64,000 bases of DNA, taken from Gaiellasilicea sp037721555 (lineage in GTDB: Bacteria > Actinomycetota > Thermoleophilia > Gaiellales > Gaiellaceae). The stretch lies in NCBI GenBank assembly GCA_037721555.1, contig JBBJOI010000005.1, positions 1-64,000 of the forward strand, given 5' to 3'. The first letter of the stretch is position 1. The number at the start of each line of letters is the position of its first letter. Under the pieces are notes generated by a model. It was not told the origin of the DNA and ran no database searches. It worked only from the letters and a program-made list of their open reading frames with translations. Position numbers and translations under genes: made by a program. Below are positions 49,456 through 57,568 of this stretch, piece by piece.

Positions 49456-51585
49456 CTACGGGATATAGGCCAGGTCCTCGGGCGGCGGCCCGACCATCGG
49501 CGTTTCGAAGAGCGGTCCCGGCCCGTCGGGATCGATCACGATCGTGCCGCCCGACGCGAAGAACAGGGCGATCTGCTCCTGTGCCGCGAGCGCGACCTGG
49601 ATCACCGGAGGCGCAACGCCGGCGATCCGGGTCAGGAACGTGTGCGGGTTCTTCGGGAAGGCCGGGTTGGCCGCGTAGGCGAGGTCGTTCCGGAAGAGTG
49701 TCGTCTGACCCTGCAGATCTCCTGCGCGGATGATCGCGGAGGTGGTCGGGTTCGGCACCGTCTGGTCGCCCCGCGCGAACTGGAGAATGATCGACTTCTG
49801 CGGCACGCCCGCAAGCGGTGCCTTGCGGAGATGAGGCGCGTAGGCGACCGGATTCCCGCTCTGCGAGGCCCACTCCGTGTTCTCGATCAGCTCCTGAATC
49901 GGCCCCGAGCCGGGCACGGTGTTCACGAGCGGCGGCTGGTTCCGGAGCGGGATGTTCTCGTCGAAGGCGAACAGGCCCGGCAGGTTCGCGAGCTGCGGCG
50001 TTCGGCCGACGAGGCTCAGCCACAGGAGCGGTCGGAAGACCGGCGAGAGGCGCACGATCTCGATGATCGCTCCGCCCGGCACGTTCGGAACGCCGAGGCG
50101 GACGTTAGGCTCGATCGCGAGGAACTTCGTGCCGTAGATCCCGCCGAACGACTGGCCGAAGTACGAGACCCGGGCGGCGTCGAGGTCGCTCGTGCCGTTC
50201 CCGTCCACGTCCATCCCGACCTCGATCTCCCGCACGAGCTGCATCAGGTCGATCACGGTCTGGCGGAGCCCGTCACGTGAACCGACGAGCGTTTTCGGCG
50301 GGGCCGCGTTGACGCCTTCGGTCGAGTCGATCGCGCCGTTGGCGTCCTGGTCGATGCCCCGACCGCCCGCAGAGAGCGTCACCGGCGCGCCGCCTGCACG
50401 ACTCACGGTCAGCGTGCCGAGCTCGCCGCCTCCATGGCCGACGACGTTGATCGCGATCGTCGCGATTCCCCGCCGCGCCATCGAGGACGCGACGACGTAC
50501 GGGCTCGAGTGCATGTTGTCGCCGAAGCCGTGCCCGAAGATCGCCACCGGCCAGCCGCCGGCGGGCGCGGTTCCGGTCGGAAGGAAGAGGTTGAACTGCA
50601 CGCGGTTGACGCCTTGCACCGTCGGCACGCCGGTCTTGCTTCCGACGGCCGGGATCACTTTCGCCGGCGTCTCGTAGTCCGGAGAGCTGAAGGCGCCGAA
50701 CGCGATCGTGCCGACCGACCCGGCGTAGAGCGAGAGAGCAGGCGTCGGCAGGGCCGAGGGGGAGAAGGCGGGCGCCGTCGGCGTTGCCGCCGTTCGCACC
50801 TGCCGGTTGAAGACGATGCTCGTCACGTCGGCGAGGCTGAAGACGGTGCGCCTGCCGCCGGGGCCCAACAGGAAGCTGGCCGCAGCCGGAGTCGATGCCT
50901 TGACCTGCGTCCGCACCTGCTCGAGGAGTGCGGTTGCGCTCAGGGTCGTGAAGAGGCTGGCGGCGACAACGGTTCCGCGGGAGACGCCCGACGGGAGTGA
51001 GTTCGCGAGCGCCTCGTTCAACTCGGCGAGGTACCTCCGATTGAAGAACGAGAAGCCGAAGGGCTGGACGCGACGCATACCGGAGATGATCTGGCTTCCC
51101 TCGGCGTCCCGGATGCCGTTCGTGATGACGAGCAGGTAACGGGTGTGCTGGTCGAGCAGCTGATCCGACTCGACGTGGAGGGTGTCGGTCTCGGGTTCCC
51201 AGATGATCTGGTTGATCCCCGTCACCGCGCCGTCGGGCAGCCGGACGAGGAAGACGTTCGCGCTCGAGACGCTCGACGGATCAATCTCACCCGTGAACGG
51301 GATCGAGATCCGCGGCTGAAGGTTGAAGCCGTCCAGCTCGTTCAGGACGTCGACATCCGCACAGTCCGACGGGCGGACGGCGCAGTTGGGCTTCGGGAGA
51401 TCGACCTGGCGCCCCGTCAGCTGGCTCGGGTCTGGGTCGGTGAACAGGTCGCTCGGGAACGGTGCGCCAGACGGAGTCGTCAGGTCGAACGTCGGCCGAA
51501 CGGCACCCGCGGCGTGCGCGAGCGACGGGACGAGGAAGAGCGTGAGCAGCGCGAGCAGGAGGGAGCGGCGCAGCGGCGACGGCAT
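49456..51585 (-). CDS. Secreted alpha/beta hydrolase, bacterial lipase-like
   Basis: A 709-residue exported hydrolase. The signal peptide is LRRSLLLALLTLFLVPSLAH. An Ig-like N-terminal region (residues about 90-260; ISIPFTGEIDPSSVSSANVF, DQHTRYLLVITNGIRDAEG) resembles the N-terminal domain of VolA-type lipases. The catalytic domain has the oxyanion strand PVAIFGHGFGDNM, nucleophile elbow YFGQSFGGIYG (Ser) and late acidic and His candidates (FARGDQTVPNP; KNPHTFL). A putative Ca-binding stretch DVDGNGTSDLD is present. It likely acts on lipids or esters outside the cell. Confidence 0.85.
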   Translation of the reverse strand: MPSPLRRSLLLALLTLFLVPSLAHAAGAVRPTFDLTTPSGAPFPSDLFTDPDPSQLTGRQVDLPKPNCAVRPSDCADVDVLNELDGFNLQPRISIPFTGEIDPSSVSSANVFLVRLPDGAVTGINQIIWEPETDTLHVESDQLLDQHTRYLLVITNGIRDAEGSQIISGMRRVQPFGFSFFNRRYLAELNEALANSLPSGVSRGTVVAASLFTTLSATALLEQVRTQVKASTPAAASFLLGPGGRRTVFSLADVTSIVFNRQVRTAATPTAPAFSPSALPTPALSLYAGSVGTIAFGAFSSPDYETPAKVIPAVGSKTGVPTVQGVNRVQFNLFLPTGTAPAGGWPVAIFGHGFGDNMHSSPYVVASSMARRGIATIAINVVGHGGGELGTLTVSRAGGAPVTLSAGGRGIDQDANGAIDSTEGVNAAPPKTLVGSRDGLRQTVIDLMQLVREIEVGMDVDGNGTSDLDAARVSYFGQSFGGIYGTKFLAIEPNVRLGVPNVPGGAIIEIVRLSPVFRPLLWLSLVGRTPQLANLPGLFAFDENIPLRNQPPLVNTVPGSGPIQELIENTEWASQSGNPVAYAPHLRKAPLAGVPQKSIILQFARGDQTVPNPTTSAIIRAGDLQGQTTLFRNDLAYAANPAFPKNPHTFLTRIAGVAPPVIQVALAAQEQIALFFASGGTIVIDPDGPGPLFETPMVGPPPEDLAYIP

Positions 51586-51669
51586 CGTCGGTCTCCTTAC
51601 TGGTTTTTCGACCCGGGCCGGCTCCCCTTCCGGCCGGCGGGCCGACGGTACACCCGTGAGGAGGGCCAG

Positions 51670-53322
51670 TCAACGCACGTCGGCTCGCAGCGCTGCAGCC
51701 CCGCGGCGCTCGAACCACTCCGAGTAGCCGCCCTCGTAGGCGACCGCGTCGCCGTCGTCGACCTCCACGATCCGGTCGGTCACGCGGTCTAGGAAGTACC
51801 GGTCGTGCGAGATCGCGCAGACGGTTCCGTCGAATGCCTCCAAGGCGGCCTCGAGCGCCTCCACCGACTCGATGTCGAGGTGGTTCGTGGGCTCGTCGAG
51901 CACCAGCAGGTTCGGTTGAGCCAGCATCAGCAGCAGCAGCTGCAAGCGGGTGCGCTCACCTCCGGAGAGGAGCTTGTTCGGCCGCCGCACCTGCTCGTAC
52001 GGGAACAGGAACTTCATCAGCAGCGAGACCGCCTCGCCCTCCGAGCAGCGGTGTGAGAGCCGCACCGTCTCCAGTGGGCTCGCCTCTGGGTCGAGCGTCT
52101 CCTGATCCTGTGCGAGGTAGCCGATCCGGATCGACGGGCCGACCCAGACCTCGCCCTCTGTCGGCTCGAGCTCGCCGACGATCGTCTTCAGCAAGACGCT
52201 CTTGCCGGCGCCGTTCGGGCCGACGAACCCGATGCGCTCGCCGTGCATCACGGTCAACTCGACTTCAGCGAGCACGACGTCCTCGTCGAACTGGACCCCA
52301 ACGTGCCGGAGCTCGAAGACGCGCTGGCCGCCGCGCACGTGCGGGTGGAGCCGAAGCGCAATCTTGCGACGCTCGAGCACCGGCCGGTCGATCTTGTCCA
52401 TGCGGTCGATCTGACGCTGCTTGTTCCGCGCCTGCTTGATGTGACGCTCGTCGACAACCCGGTGCGCCCAGTCCTCGAAGCGCCGGATCGCCGCTTCGAG
52501 GCGCTCGATCTCCTTCTGCTGCGTGACGTAGGCCTGCTGCTGGCGCTCGAGCTCGAGCGCGCGCGCAAGCGTGTACGCGGAGTAGTTCCCCCGCCAGAGC
52601 CGAATTCGCCCGCGGTCGAGCGAGGCGATCTGGCTCACGGTCTCGTCGAGGAGGTAGCGGTCGTGAGAGACCACGACGGCGGCCCCGTCGAAGCTCGCGA
52701 GGAGGCGCTCGAGCAGCGATCGGCCGACGGCGTCCAGGTGCGCTTCAGGCTCGTCGAGCAGGAGCACGTCGGGCTCCTGGGCGAGGCAGGCGGCGAGGGC
52801 GATCAGCTTCCGCTGCCCACCAGAGAGAGCGCTCGTCGGGAGCAGCAAGTCGGGCTCCTCGAGGCCGACATCGATGAGCATCGCGCGCGCGCGGCCGTCG
52901 AGGCTGGATCCGCCCGCCGCCTCCCAGCGCTCGACGAGCTCCTCCTGCAGCCGCAAGATGCGGGCCATCCGATCGAGATCGGCAGCGAGCTCGGGCGAGC
53001 CGAGCTCCATAGCGACCCGCTCGAGCTCGTGGTCGAGGTGCGTGATGTCGGGCCGAGCGGCGCGAACGGTCTCGAGAGGCGTGCGGTCGTTGCCCAGCGG
53101 ATGCTGCGGCAGGAAGGAGACGGTGGTGCCGCGGCGGCGCACCACCGTGCCGTCGTCGGGCTCCTCGATCGCGGCCAGGAGCCGCAAGAGCGTTGACTTG
53201 CCGGAGCCGTTGGCGCCGACGACACCCACCCGGGCGCGTGGCTCGACCGCGAACTCGAGCCCTTCGAGCACGGTGCGGCTGCCGAACGACTTGCGGACGG
53301 CGTTGAGGCTGAGGAGGCTCAT
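51670..53322 (-). CDS. ABC-F family ATPase (translation factor/ribosome protection)
   Basis: 550 residues with two ABC ATPase domains and no membrane segment. Walker A motifs are GANGSGKST and GPNGAGKSV, signatures ALSGGQRKL and LLSGGERTR, Walker B LLLDEPEAHLD and LVLDEPTNHLD. The charged interdomain helical linker (LEAAIRRFEDWAHRVVDERH) is the ABC-F P-site tRNA-interaction motif region. Members act on ribosomes (EttA-like) or protect against antibiotics (ARE-ABCF). The linker does not tell which. Directly followed upstream by a 116-residue gene in the same operon. Confidence 0.93.
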   Translation of the reverse strand: MSLLSLNAVRKSFGSRTVLEGLEFAVEPRARVGVVGANGSGKSTLLRLLAAIEEPDDGTVVRRRGTTVSFLPQHPLGNDRTPLETVRAARPDITHLDHELERVAMELGSPELAADLDRMARILRLQEELVERWEAAGGSSLDGRARAMLIDVGLEEPDLLLPTSALSGGQRKLIALAACLAQEPDVLLLDEPEAHLDAVGRSLLERLLASFDGAAVVVSHDRYLLDETVSQIASLDRGRIRLWRGNYSAYTLARALELERQQQAYVTQQKEIERLEAAIRRFEDWAHRVVDERHIKQARNKQRQIDRMDKIDRPVLERRKIALRLHPHVRGGQRVFELRHVGVQFDEDVVLAEVELTVMHGERIGFVGPNGAGKSVLLKTIVGELEPTEGEVWVGPSIRIGYLAQDQETLDPEASPLETVRLSHRCSEGEAVSLLMKFLFPYEQVRRPNKLLSGGERTRLQLLLLMLAQPNLLVLDEPTNHLDIESVEALEAALEAFDGTVCAISHDRYFLDRVTDRIVEVDDGDAVAYEGGYSEWFERRGAAALRADVR

Positions 53323-53673
53323 CTATCCTCCTGCGCGAACGACCGACAGCACGTGGTCGTACCGCCCATCGCGCAGCGCATCGACGAGTCGACCGTCGCC
53401 CGAGATGCCCGCACGGCTCGTAAGCACCGCGTAGAGGCGGTCGTCGCTCAGGCCGGCTCCGCGTCCCGCCGCGACGAGCCGGGAGACGATCGGCAACGGC
53501 TTCCCGTCAGGCGCGAACTGCCAGGCGGGGTAGAGGTAGTCGTGTCCGCCGGTGCGGCGAACACCCAGCAGCTCGCCGGCGCGCCGCATCGCGTCGAGCC
53601 GGTGCGTGCCGATCCCGAGCCGCGACGACAGCCACGAGCCCGAGAGCGACTCCTCGGATAACGCCCTGCTCAT
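53323..53673 (-). CDS. 116-residue HTH/MerR-like DNA-binding protein, tentative
   Basis: The N-terminal half (SGSWLSSRLGIGTHRLDAMR RAGELLGVR) looks like an excisionase/MerR-type winged helix, followed by RTGGHDYLYPAWQF and GLSDDRLYAVLTSRAGISGD. This two-part layout (HTH, then a small domain with YP-W-F and DRL) is common in actinobacterial small regulators, some of them antitoxin-like. It abuts the ABC-F gene without a gap. A toxin partner is not visible, unless the downstream ABC-F gene is regulated by it. Confidence 0.6.
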   Translation of the reverse strand: MSRALSEESLSGSWLSSRLGIGTHRLDAMRRAGELLGVRRTGGHDYLYPAWQFAPDGKPLPIVSRLVAAGRGAGLSDDRLYAVLTSRAGISGDGRLVDALRDGRYDHVLSVVRAGG

Positions 53674-53680
53674 GACTGCA

Positions 53681-53815
53681 TCATGCAGTGGCGAGGCGCG
53701 TGCGTCGACGGCTCGAGCCGGTGAGCGACCAGCGGACGCCCTGGACGGCCCAGCCGGTGAGCGCGAGGAGTAGTAACCCGAAGGCGATCAAGGTGAGGAA
53801 GAGCAAGCGCTTCAT
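53681..53815 (-). CDS. 44-residue membrane peptide
   Basis: ATG 53815 encodes MKR, a hydrophobic helix (LLFLTLIAFGLLLLALTGWA) and a basic tail (VQGVRWSLTGSSRRRTRL). The stop lies 7 bases before the start of the 116-residue gene on the same strand, suggesting co-transcription. Could be a signal-anchored peptide. Too short for family assignment. Confidence 0.5.
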   Translation of the reverse strand: MKRLLFLTLIAFGLLLLALTGWAVQGVRWSLTGSSRRRTRLATA

Positions 53816-53885
53816 GGGAAGAAGGCTTAGGTGGTCGTGTCGCCGAAGTCATCGGCCGCGACGCCGATCCGGGTCATCCCCGTGG

Positions 53886-53901
53886 CGGATCTTCGGATCC
53901 G
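53886..53901 (-). terminator. Short hairpin directly after the thioredoxin-like gene
   Basis: CGGATC and GATCCG close a CGAA tetraloop on the minus strand, beginning at the base after the stop codon. No T-tract. It may mark the mRNA 3' end. Confidence 0.35.
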
Positions 53902-54396
53902 TCAGCCGGGGAGCCGCGCCGCGAGCCGCTCCCAGTCCGCCTCGGTGCCGCCCCCCTCGAACCTGCCGGCGACCTCGCCCTGTGCGTCGAACAGGATCAC
54001 GTGGGGCTGATACTCCGCCCCGATCGAGCGTGCGAGCGTCCGCTCCGGATCCTGGATCTGGGGCCACTCCCACCCGTACCGCTCGAGGAACTCGCGCGCG
54101 GTGTCAGGCGTGTCGACGACGTCCAGTCCGAGGTACTCGTACTGTGGATGGGACTCGACGAACCTCGCGTAGGCGACCGCCTCGCTCTGGCACGTGCTTC
54201 ACCAGGACGACCAGACGTTGACGAAGACGGGCTTGCCGCGGAAGTCCGCGAGCGAGACGGTCTCGCCGTCGACCGTCTCGCCGGAGAGGGTGCCCGTCGT
54301 GGCTGCGGGAGGAGGCGTCGGCGGAGCGGACTCCTCGGTGCCGCAGGCGGTCAGCAGAAACGCCAGGGAAAGCCCTGCGAGGAGGCGTCGGAGCAT
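53902..54396 (-). CDS. TlpA/ResA-like thioredoxin lipoprotein with in-frame UGA: candidate selenoprotein
   Basis: A 164-residue protein if UGA at 54201-54199 (codon 66) is read through. The N-terminus is a lipoprotein signal (LRRLLAGLSLAFLLTAC, lipobox Cys18), then a Pro/Thr linker and the TlpA start (TVDGETVSLADFRGKPVFVN). The redox motif reads VWSSW-UGA-STC: a W-U-x-x-C in place of the usual W-C-x-x-C. After the UGA the frame keeps clear homology: EFLERYGWEWPQIQDPERTL, then IGAEYQPHVILFDAQGEVAG with the cis-Pro loop. A hairpin with a GGUC loop follows the UGA. It should be an outer-face thiol oxidoreductase. A nonsense mutation (TGC to TGA) is the alternative. Confidence 0.8.
54167..54185 (-). 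promoter_or_regulatory. Candidate bacterial SECIS hairpin downstream of UGA
   Basis: On the minus strand GCGAGGC-GGTC-GCCTACGC folds into a 7-bp stem with one bulged A and a GGUC loop. The loop starts 21 bases after the UGA, inside the spacing range described for bacterial SECIS elements (about 16-37). The E. coli fdhF element also has GGU in its loop. It lies within the coding sequence, as bacterial SECIS elements do. Confidence 0.6.
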
Positions 54397-54418
54397 CCCC
54401 GCAGAGTACCCTGCCCCC

Positions 54419-54646
54419 GTGACGAGCCACTGGGAGCTGATCGCCCTGGCGGTCGTCGTCCTGCTCCTGTTCGGCTCGAAGCAGATGCCTGCGATCGCTC
54501 GCTCGCTCGGCCGTTCCGCCCGCGAGGTGCGGGAGACGATGGCCGGAGTCGACCCGCGCGAGGACGTTCGACGCGCACTGGAGGCGCCGAAGGATCTGGA
54601 GCGTCCCGCAACGGATCGCGACAGTCCTGGACGCTCTTTGCCATAG
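54419..54646 (+). CDS. tatA: TatA-type twin-arginine translocase protein
   Basis: 75 residues: a single N-terminal membrane helix (WELIALAVVVLLLFGSKQMP) with the FGSKQMP hinge, then an amphipathic helix (AIARSLGRSAREVRETMAGV) and a polar tail, the TatA/E layout. TatA oligomers form the Tat export pore for folded proteins; TatB/TatC are not in the window. A TACCCT hexamer ends 6 bases before the GTG. The gene is divergent from the candidate selenoprotein, only 22 bases apart, with overlapping -10 elements. Confidence 0.9.
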   Translation: MTSHWELIALAVVVLLLFGSKQMPAIARSLGRSAREVRETMAGVDPREDVRRALEAPKDLERPATDRDSPGRSLP

Positions 54647-54665
54647 CTGCCATAGTCCGCGCCAA

Positions 54666-55055
54666 ATGGGAGAGGCCCTGCACACACGGCCTGTACGGGT
54701 GCTGATCGTCGACGATCACCCCGTTTTCATCGAGGCGCTGCGGGCGATGCTCGCTGACGACGAGCGGCTGGAGGTGGTCGCGACGGCGAAGACCGGCCGC
54801 GAGGCGCTCCTCCTCGCGAGGTCTGCCGCGGTGGACGTCGTCCTGATGGACATGTCGATGCCGGTGCTCGACGGTGTGGCCGCCACGCGCCGCCTGCGCG
54901 CGCTCGATCCGCCGCCGTGCGTGATTGCCGTCAGCGGCCACACGGACGGCCTCAGCCGAGCCGCGGCCCTCGAGGCGGGTGCGGCGGCGTTCCTTTCGAA
55001 GGACGACGTCTGCCAGACACTCGGCGACACGATTCTCGCGATCGCCGGTCGGTGA
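54666..55055 (+). CDS. Receiver-only response regulator
   Basis: 129 residues: a single NarL-like receiver domain with VLIVDDHPVFIEALRAMLAD, phospho-acceptor Asp in VDVVLMDMSMPVLDG, and the conserved Lys in AFLSKDDVC. There is no DNA-binding output domain, so it may act by protein contact or as a phosphate sink. It starts 19 bases after tatA and may be co-transcribed; a CATAGT hexamer just before the start suggests its own promoter as well. No cognate kinase is nearby. Confidence 0.88.
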   Translation: MGEALHTRPVRVLIVDDHPVFIEALRAMLADDERLEVVATAKTGREALLLARSAAVDVVLMDMSMPVLDGVAATRRLRALDPPPCVIAVSGHTDGLSRAAALEAGAAAFLSKDDVCQTLGDTILAIAGR

Positions 55056-55067
55056 TGTTCGGCTTGC

Positions 55068-55763
55068 TCAGCCGGCTTCGAGGCGTGCCTCGAAGACGAC
55101 GAGGTAGGAAAAGGTCCGGCCGTCCACCTGGTAGGCGTAACAGCCGGGCGCACGCAGGCGCGTGAGCGAAGGGGCTCCACCGCCACCCTCGAGCTGAAAC
55201 TCGCGGACCGGGTTCAACCGCTTCTGCGGCGTGAAGCCTGGACGGCCGTCCACGAAGCGCACCTCGTCGTCGCCGTCGAGTTGCGCCCCGCGGACGAGGA
55301 TGCGGCCGGAGTAGCGCGCATCGACGAGCCACACGCGCTTGACGGCGCCCCACTCGGGCCCGTACTCGGCCCGCGGTGGAAGCTCGACCGTCACGAGCGC
55401 GTGCGAGCCCAACGGGAAGGCAGGGCCCCGGCCGAGCCCCACGTAGGAATCGACCTGCCGCGTCTCGGTCGTCAGAGGGCAGGTCGCGCCGGCCGGGAGC
55501 CGGCTCACGAGCGGGCGCTGCCGCAGGTACGCCCACCGGACACGAAGCGTGCCCTGTTGACAATCGAATCCCCACCGCTTGTACTGGCGCGCGCGGCTCG
55601 GCTTGCAGCCCTGCTGCTCACGCAGGCACTGTGCCTGTCCCCCGAAGCGGGCGGACACTGTCCACTTCGCGCAGCGCTGGACTTGCTCGGTTGTGCCAGC
55701 GCTGCTGGCCGTGGAAGCGGCGAGAATCGCAACCCCAGCGAGGGCGAGAACGACCGCTCGCAT
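55068..55763 (-). CDS. Secreted protein with conserved cysteines, unknown
   Basis: 231 residues with a signal peptide (MRAVVLALAGVAILAASTAS, cut near SAG). The mature part has five Cys (VQRCAKWTV; AQCLREQQGCKPSR; WGFDCQQGTL; ATCPLTTE; APGCYAYQVD) and beta-rich segments (HALVTVELPPRAEYGPEWGA; KRVWLVDARYSGRILVRGAQ). It converges on the receiver gene. Disulfide formation may depend on the thioredoxin-like lipoprotein nearby, which is speculative. No family recognised. Confidence 0.75.
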   Translation of the reverse strand: MRAVVLALAGVAILAASTASSAGTTEQVQRCAKWTVSARFGGQAQCLREQQGCKPSRARQYKRWGFDCQQGTLRVRWAYLRQRPLVSRLPAGATCPLTTETRQVDSYVGLGRGPAFPLGSHALVTVELPPRAEYGPEWGAVKRVWLVDARYSGRILVRGAQLDGDDEVRFVDGRPGFTPQKRLNPVREFQLEGGGGAPSLTRLRAPGCYAYQVDGRTFSYLVVFEARLEAG

Positions 55764-55982
55764 GCAATCGATGATACGCCCGGATGGCGAACTGCTGAGG
55801 GGGGCTTCGTAGCGACTCGACACGAGCGGCGTGCTGCCGTCGCCAAACCGCCTGCGGTCACGCCCAGACGGACACGCAGAGGACGGTGGCTCCGCGGCGC
55901 TCCCACGTCGGATCGTTCCTGACGGCACGCGCCGTGTTCCGTGGGCATCTTCTTCAACGCCGGGTGCGAGTAGTCTCGGTCG

Positions 55983-56570
55983 ATGCAGCGCCTCTATCAG
56001 CGTGAGGGTGCGGGCCGCCCTTCGAGGGTCCGTTGGGCGCTCGAGGAGACGGGGGCGCCGTACGAGTGGGTGGTCATGACGCGCGAGGAGGGCCGGCTGG
56101 AGGAGCATGCGCGACGGCATCCGCTGGGGCGCGTGCCCGTGCTCGAGACGGCCGACGGCCTGCTGTTCGAGTCCGCGGCGCTGTGTCTGCACGTCGCCGA
56201 TTCACATCCCGAGAGCGGCCTGATCCCGGCGCCGGGAGCGTTCGCGCGGGGCCAGGTGTACCAGTGGGCGTTCTTTGCGATGACGGAGCTCGAGCCTGGG
56301 GTCGTCGGGGCGTACATGGCTCGTCGGGGCGGCGACGCCGAGGTCACCGCGAAGGCGGAGCAACGGCTCGGGAAGGCCTGGAACGCACTCGCCGCAGCTC
56401 TCGGGGAGGGCGCGTATCTCGTCGGGGGCGAGTTCACGATCGCGGACGTCGTCGTCGGCGGCGTCCTCGAGAGCGCGCGGAAGTTCGACCTGCTGCCCGA
56501 CGACGACCGAGTGCTCGCTTATCTCGCGAGGCTCGACGAACGGCCCGCGAAGCAGCGGGCATACACCTAG
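55983..56570 (+). CDS. Glutathione S-transferase family protein
   Basis: 195 residues. The N-terminal thioredoxin fold has GRPSRVRWALEETGAPYEWV, the cis-Pro segment LGRVPVLETADGLLFESAAL (the ES motif contacts glutathione), and the C-terminal helical domain ends with YLVGGEFTIADVVVGGVLES (GST motif N-capping box). Actinobacteria often lack glutathione, so the thiol used is uncertain. TAGTCT ends 6 bases before the ATG, again indicating a leaderless mRNA. Confidence 0.9.
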   Translation: MQRLYQREGAGRPSRVRWALEETGAPYEWVVMTREEGRLEEHARRHPLGRVPVLETADGLLFESAALCLHVADSHPESGLIPAPGAFARGQVYQWAFFAMTELEPGVVGAYMARRGGDAEVTAKAEQRLGKAWNALAAALGEGAYLVGGEFTIADVVVGGVLESARKFDLLPDDDRVLAYLARLDERPAKQRAYT

Positions 56571-56593
56571 AGCGCCGGCCGTCTTCGAGCGCG

Positions 56594-57568
56594 GTGAGCG
56601 CACGGCGTGTCGACATCCCCGACCTCGTGCGGCGAAAGGCGACGGCGCGAGGGGAGCTGGGGCTCGAGTGGCTGAAGCGCCTTGACCTCCTCGTCGAGGC
56701 AATTGCCTTCGACTGGGGCTTGACGCTCGGCACCACGTTGCCGGGTGGCACGGAGGGGTTCGTGGCCGAGGCGGAGACGCGGGATGGTGTTGAGGCCGTC
56801 CTCAAGCTGGCCATTCCCTCGGATGATGGCGTCGTCAACGAGATCCGGACGCTCGAGCTCGCCGGCGGTCGAGGCTACGCGATCCTGCTCCGACACGACG
56901 TCGTTCGAAACGCGCTGCTGCTGGAGCGGCTGGGTCCGAGGTTGAGCTCGCAGGGCCTGCCCGTCGAGGCGCAGATGGGCGCCATCTGCGCGACGCTCAG
57001 GGAGGCGTGGGTGCCCGTCCCCGCCGAGTTCCTGCTGCCGACCGGCGCAGACAAGGCCGCGTCTCTCGCCGGATTCATCGGCACGACCTGGGCGGAGCTC
57101 GACCATCCCTGTTCCTCCCGCGTGGTCGCGCGAGCACTGTCGTTTGCCGACAGCCGTGGGGCTGCATTCGACCCGGCGAGCGCCGTGCTCGTCCACGGCG
57201 ACGCGCATGCCGCCAACACGCTGCTCGTCCCCGAGGTGCGGGCGGCCGGGGATCACTACAAGTTCGTCGATCCGGACGGGCTGGTCGCCGAACGTGCCTA
57301 CGATCTGGCAATCCCGATGCGGGAGTGGGCTGGGGAGCTGCTGGCAGGGGACGCCTGTGAGCTCGGTCGAGAGCGCTGCCTGCTCCTGAGCCGCCTCACG
57401 GACGTGGATCCGGTGCCGATCTGGGAGTGGGGCTTCGTCGAGCGGGTCTCGACCGGGCTCCTGCTGCTGAAGGTGGGTGCGCGGGAGTGGGGCCGCGAGT
57501 TCCTTGCGGTCGCCGAGGAGTGGGCGGCGCGCGACCCGTTCGGGGGAGACGGCCATCGATTGCGGTGA
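56594..57568 (+). CDS. Aminoglycoside/hydroxyurea phosphotransferase-like kinase (APH(6) family)
   Basis: A 324-residue kinase-fold protein. Small-lobe features are EAVLKLAIPSDDGVVNEI (Lys of the ATP site). The catalytic loop is VLVHGDAHAANTLL with the Brenner motif HGDxxxxN, followed by the metal-binding DPDG in KFVDPDGLVAERAYDLAIPM. It belongs to the streptomycin 6-kinase/hydroxyurea kinase family, usually about 300 residues. It might confer resistance or phosphorylate a housekeeping metabolite. A decayed copy of its first 130 bases lies immediately downstream. GTG start at 56594. Confidence 0.87.
   Translation: MSARRVDIPDLVRRKATARGELGLEWLKRLDLLVEAIAFDWGLTLGTTLPGGTEGFVAEAETRDGVEAVLKLAIPSDDGVVNEIRTLELAGGRGYAILLRHDVVRNALLLERLGPRLSSQGLPVEAQMGAICATLREAWVPVPAEFLLPTGADKAASLAGFIGTTWAELDHPCSSRVVARALSFADSRGAAFDPASAVLVHGDAHAANTLLVPEVRAAGDHYKFVDPDGLVAERAYDLAIPMREWAGELLAGDACELGRERCLLLSRLTDVDPVPIWEWGFVERVSTGLLLLKVGAREWGREFLAVAEEWAARDPFGGDGHRLR

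Noticed and set aside
51586..51669. Hairpin (GCCGGC arms) after the ABC-F gene as terminator
   Set aside because: The arms are self-complementary GC palindromes common by chance here, and no T-tract follows on the correct strand.
53832..53882. 16-codon minus-strand ORF beginning MTRIGVAADDFGD, slightly like the RpiB N-terminus
   Set aside because: Too short and too weak a resemblance to support a gene or pseudogene call.
53902..54396. Explaining the UGA by a frameshift rather than recoding
   Set aside because: The frame before and after UGA is the same, and the alternative frame after this point has no thioredoxin features. Only a point nonsense mutation remains as the competing explanation.
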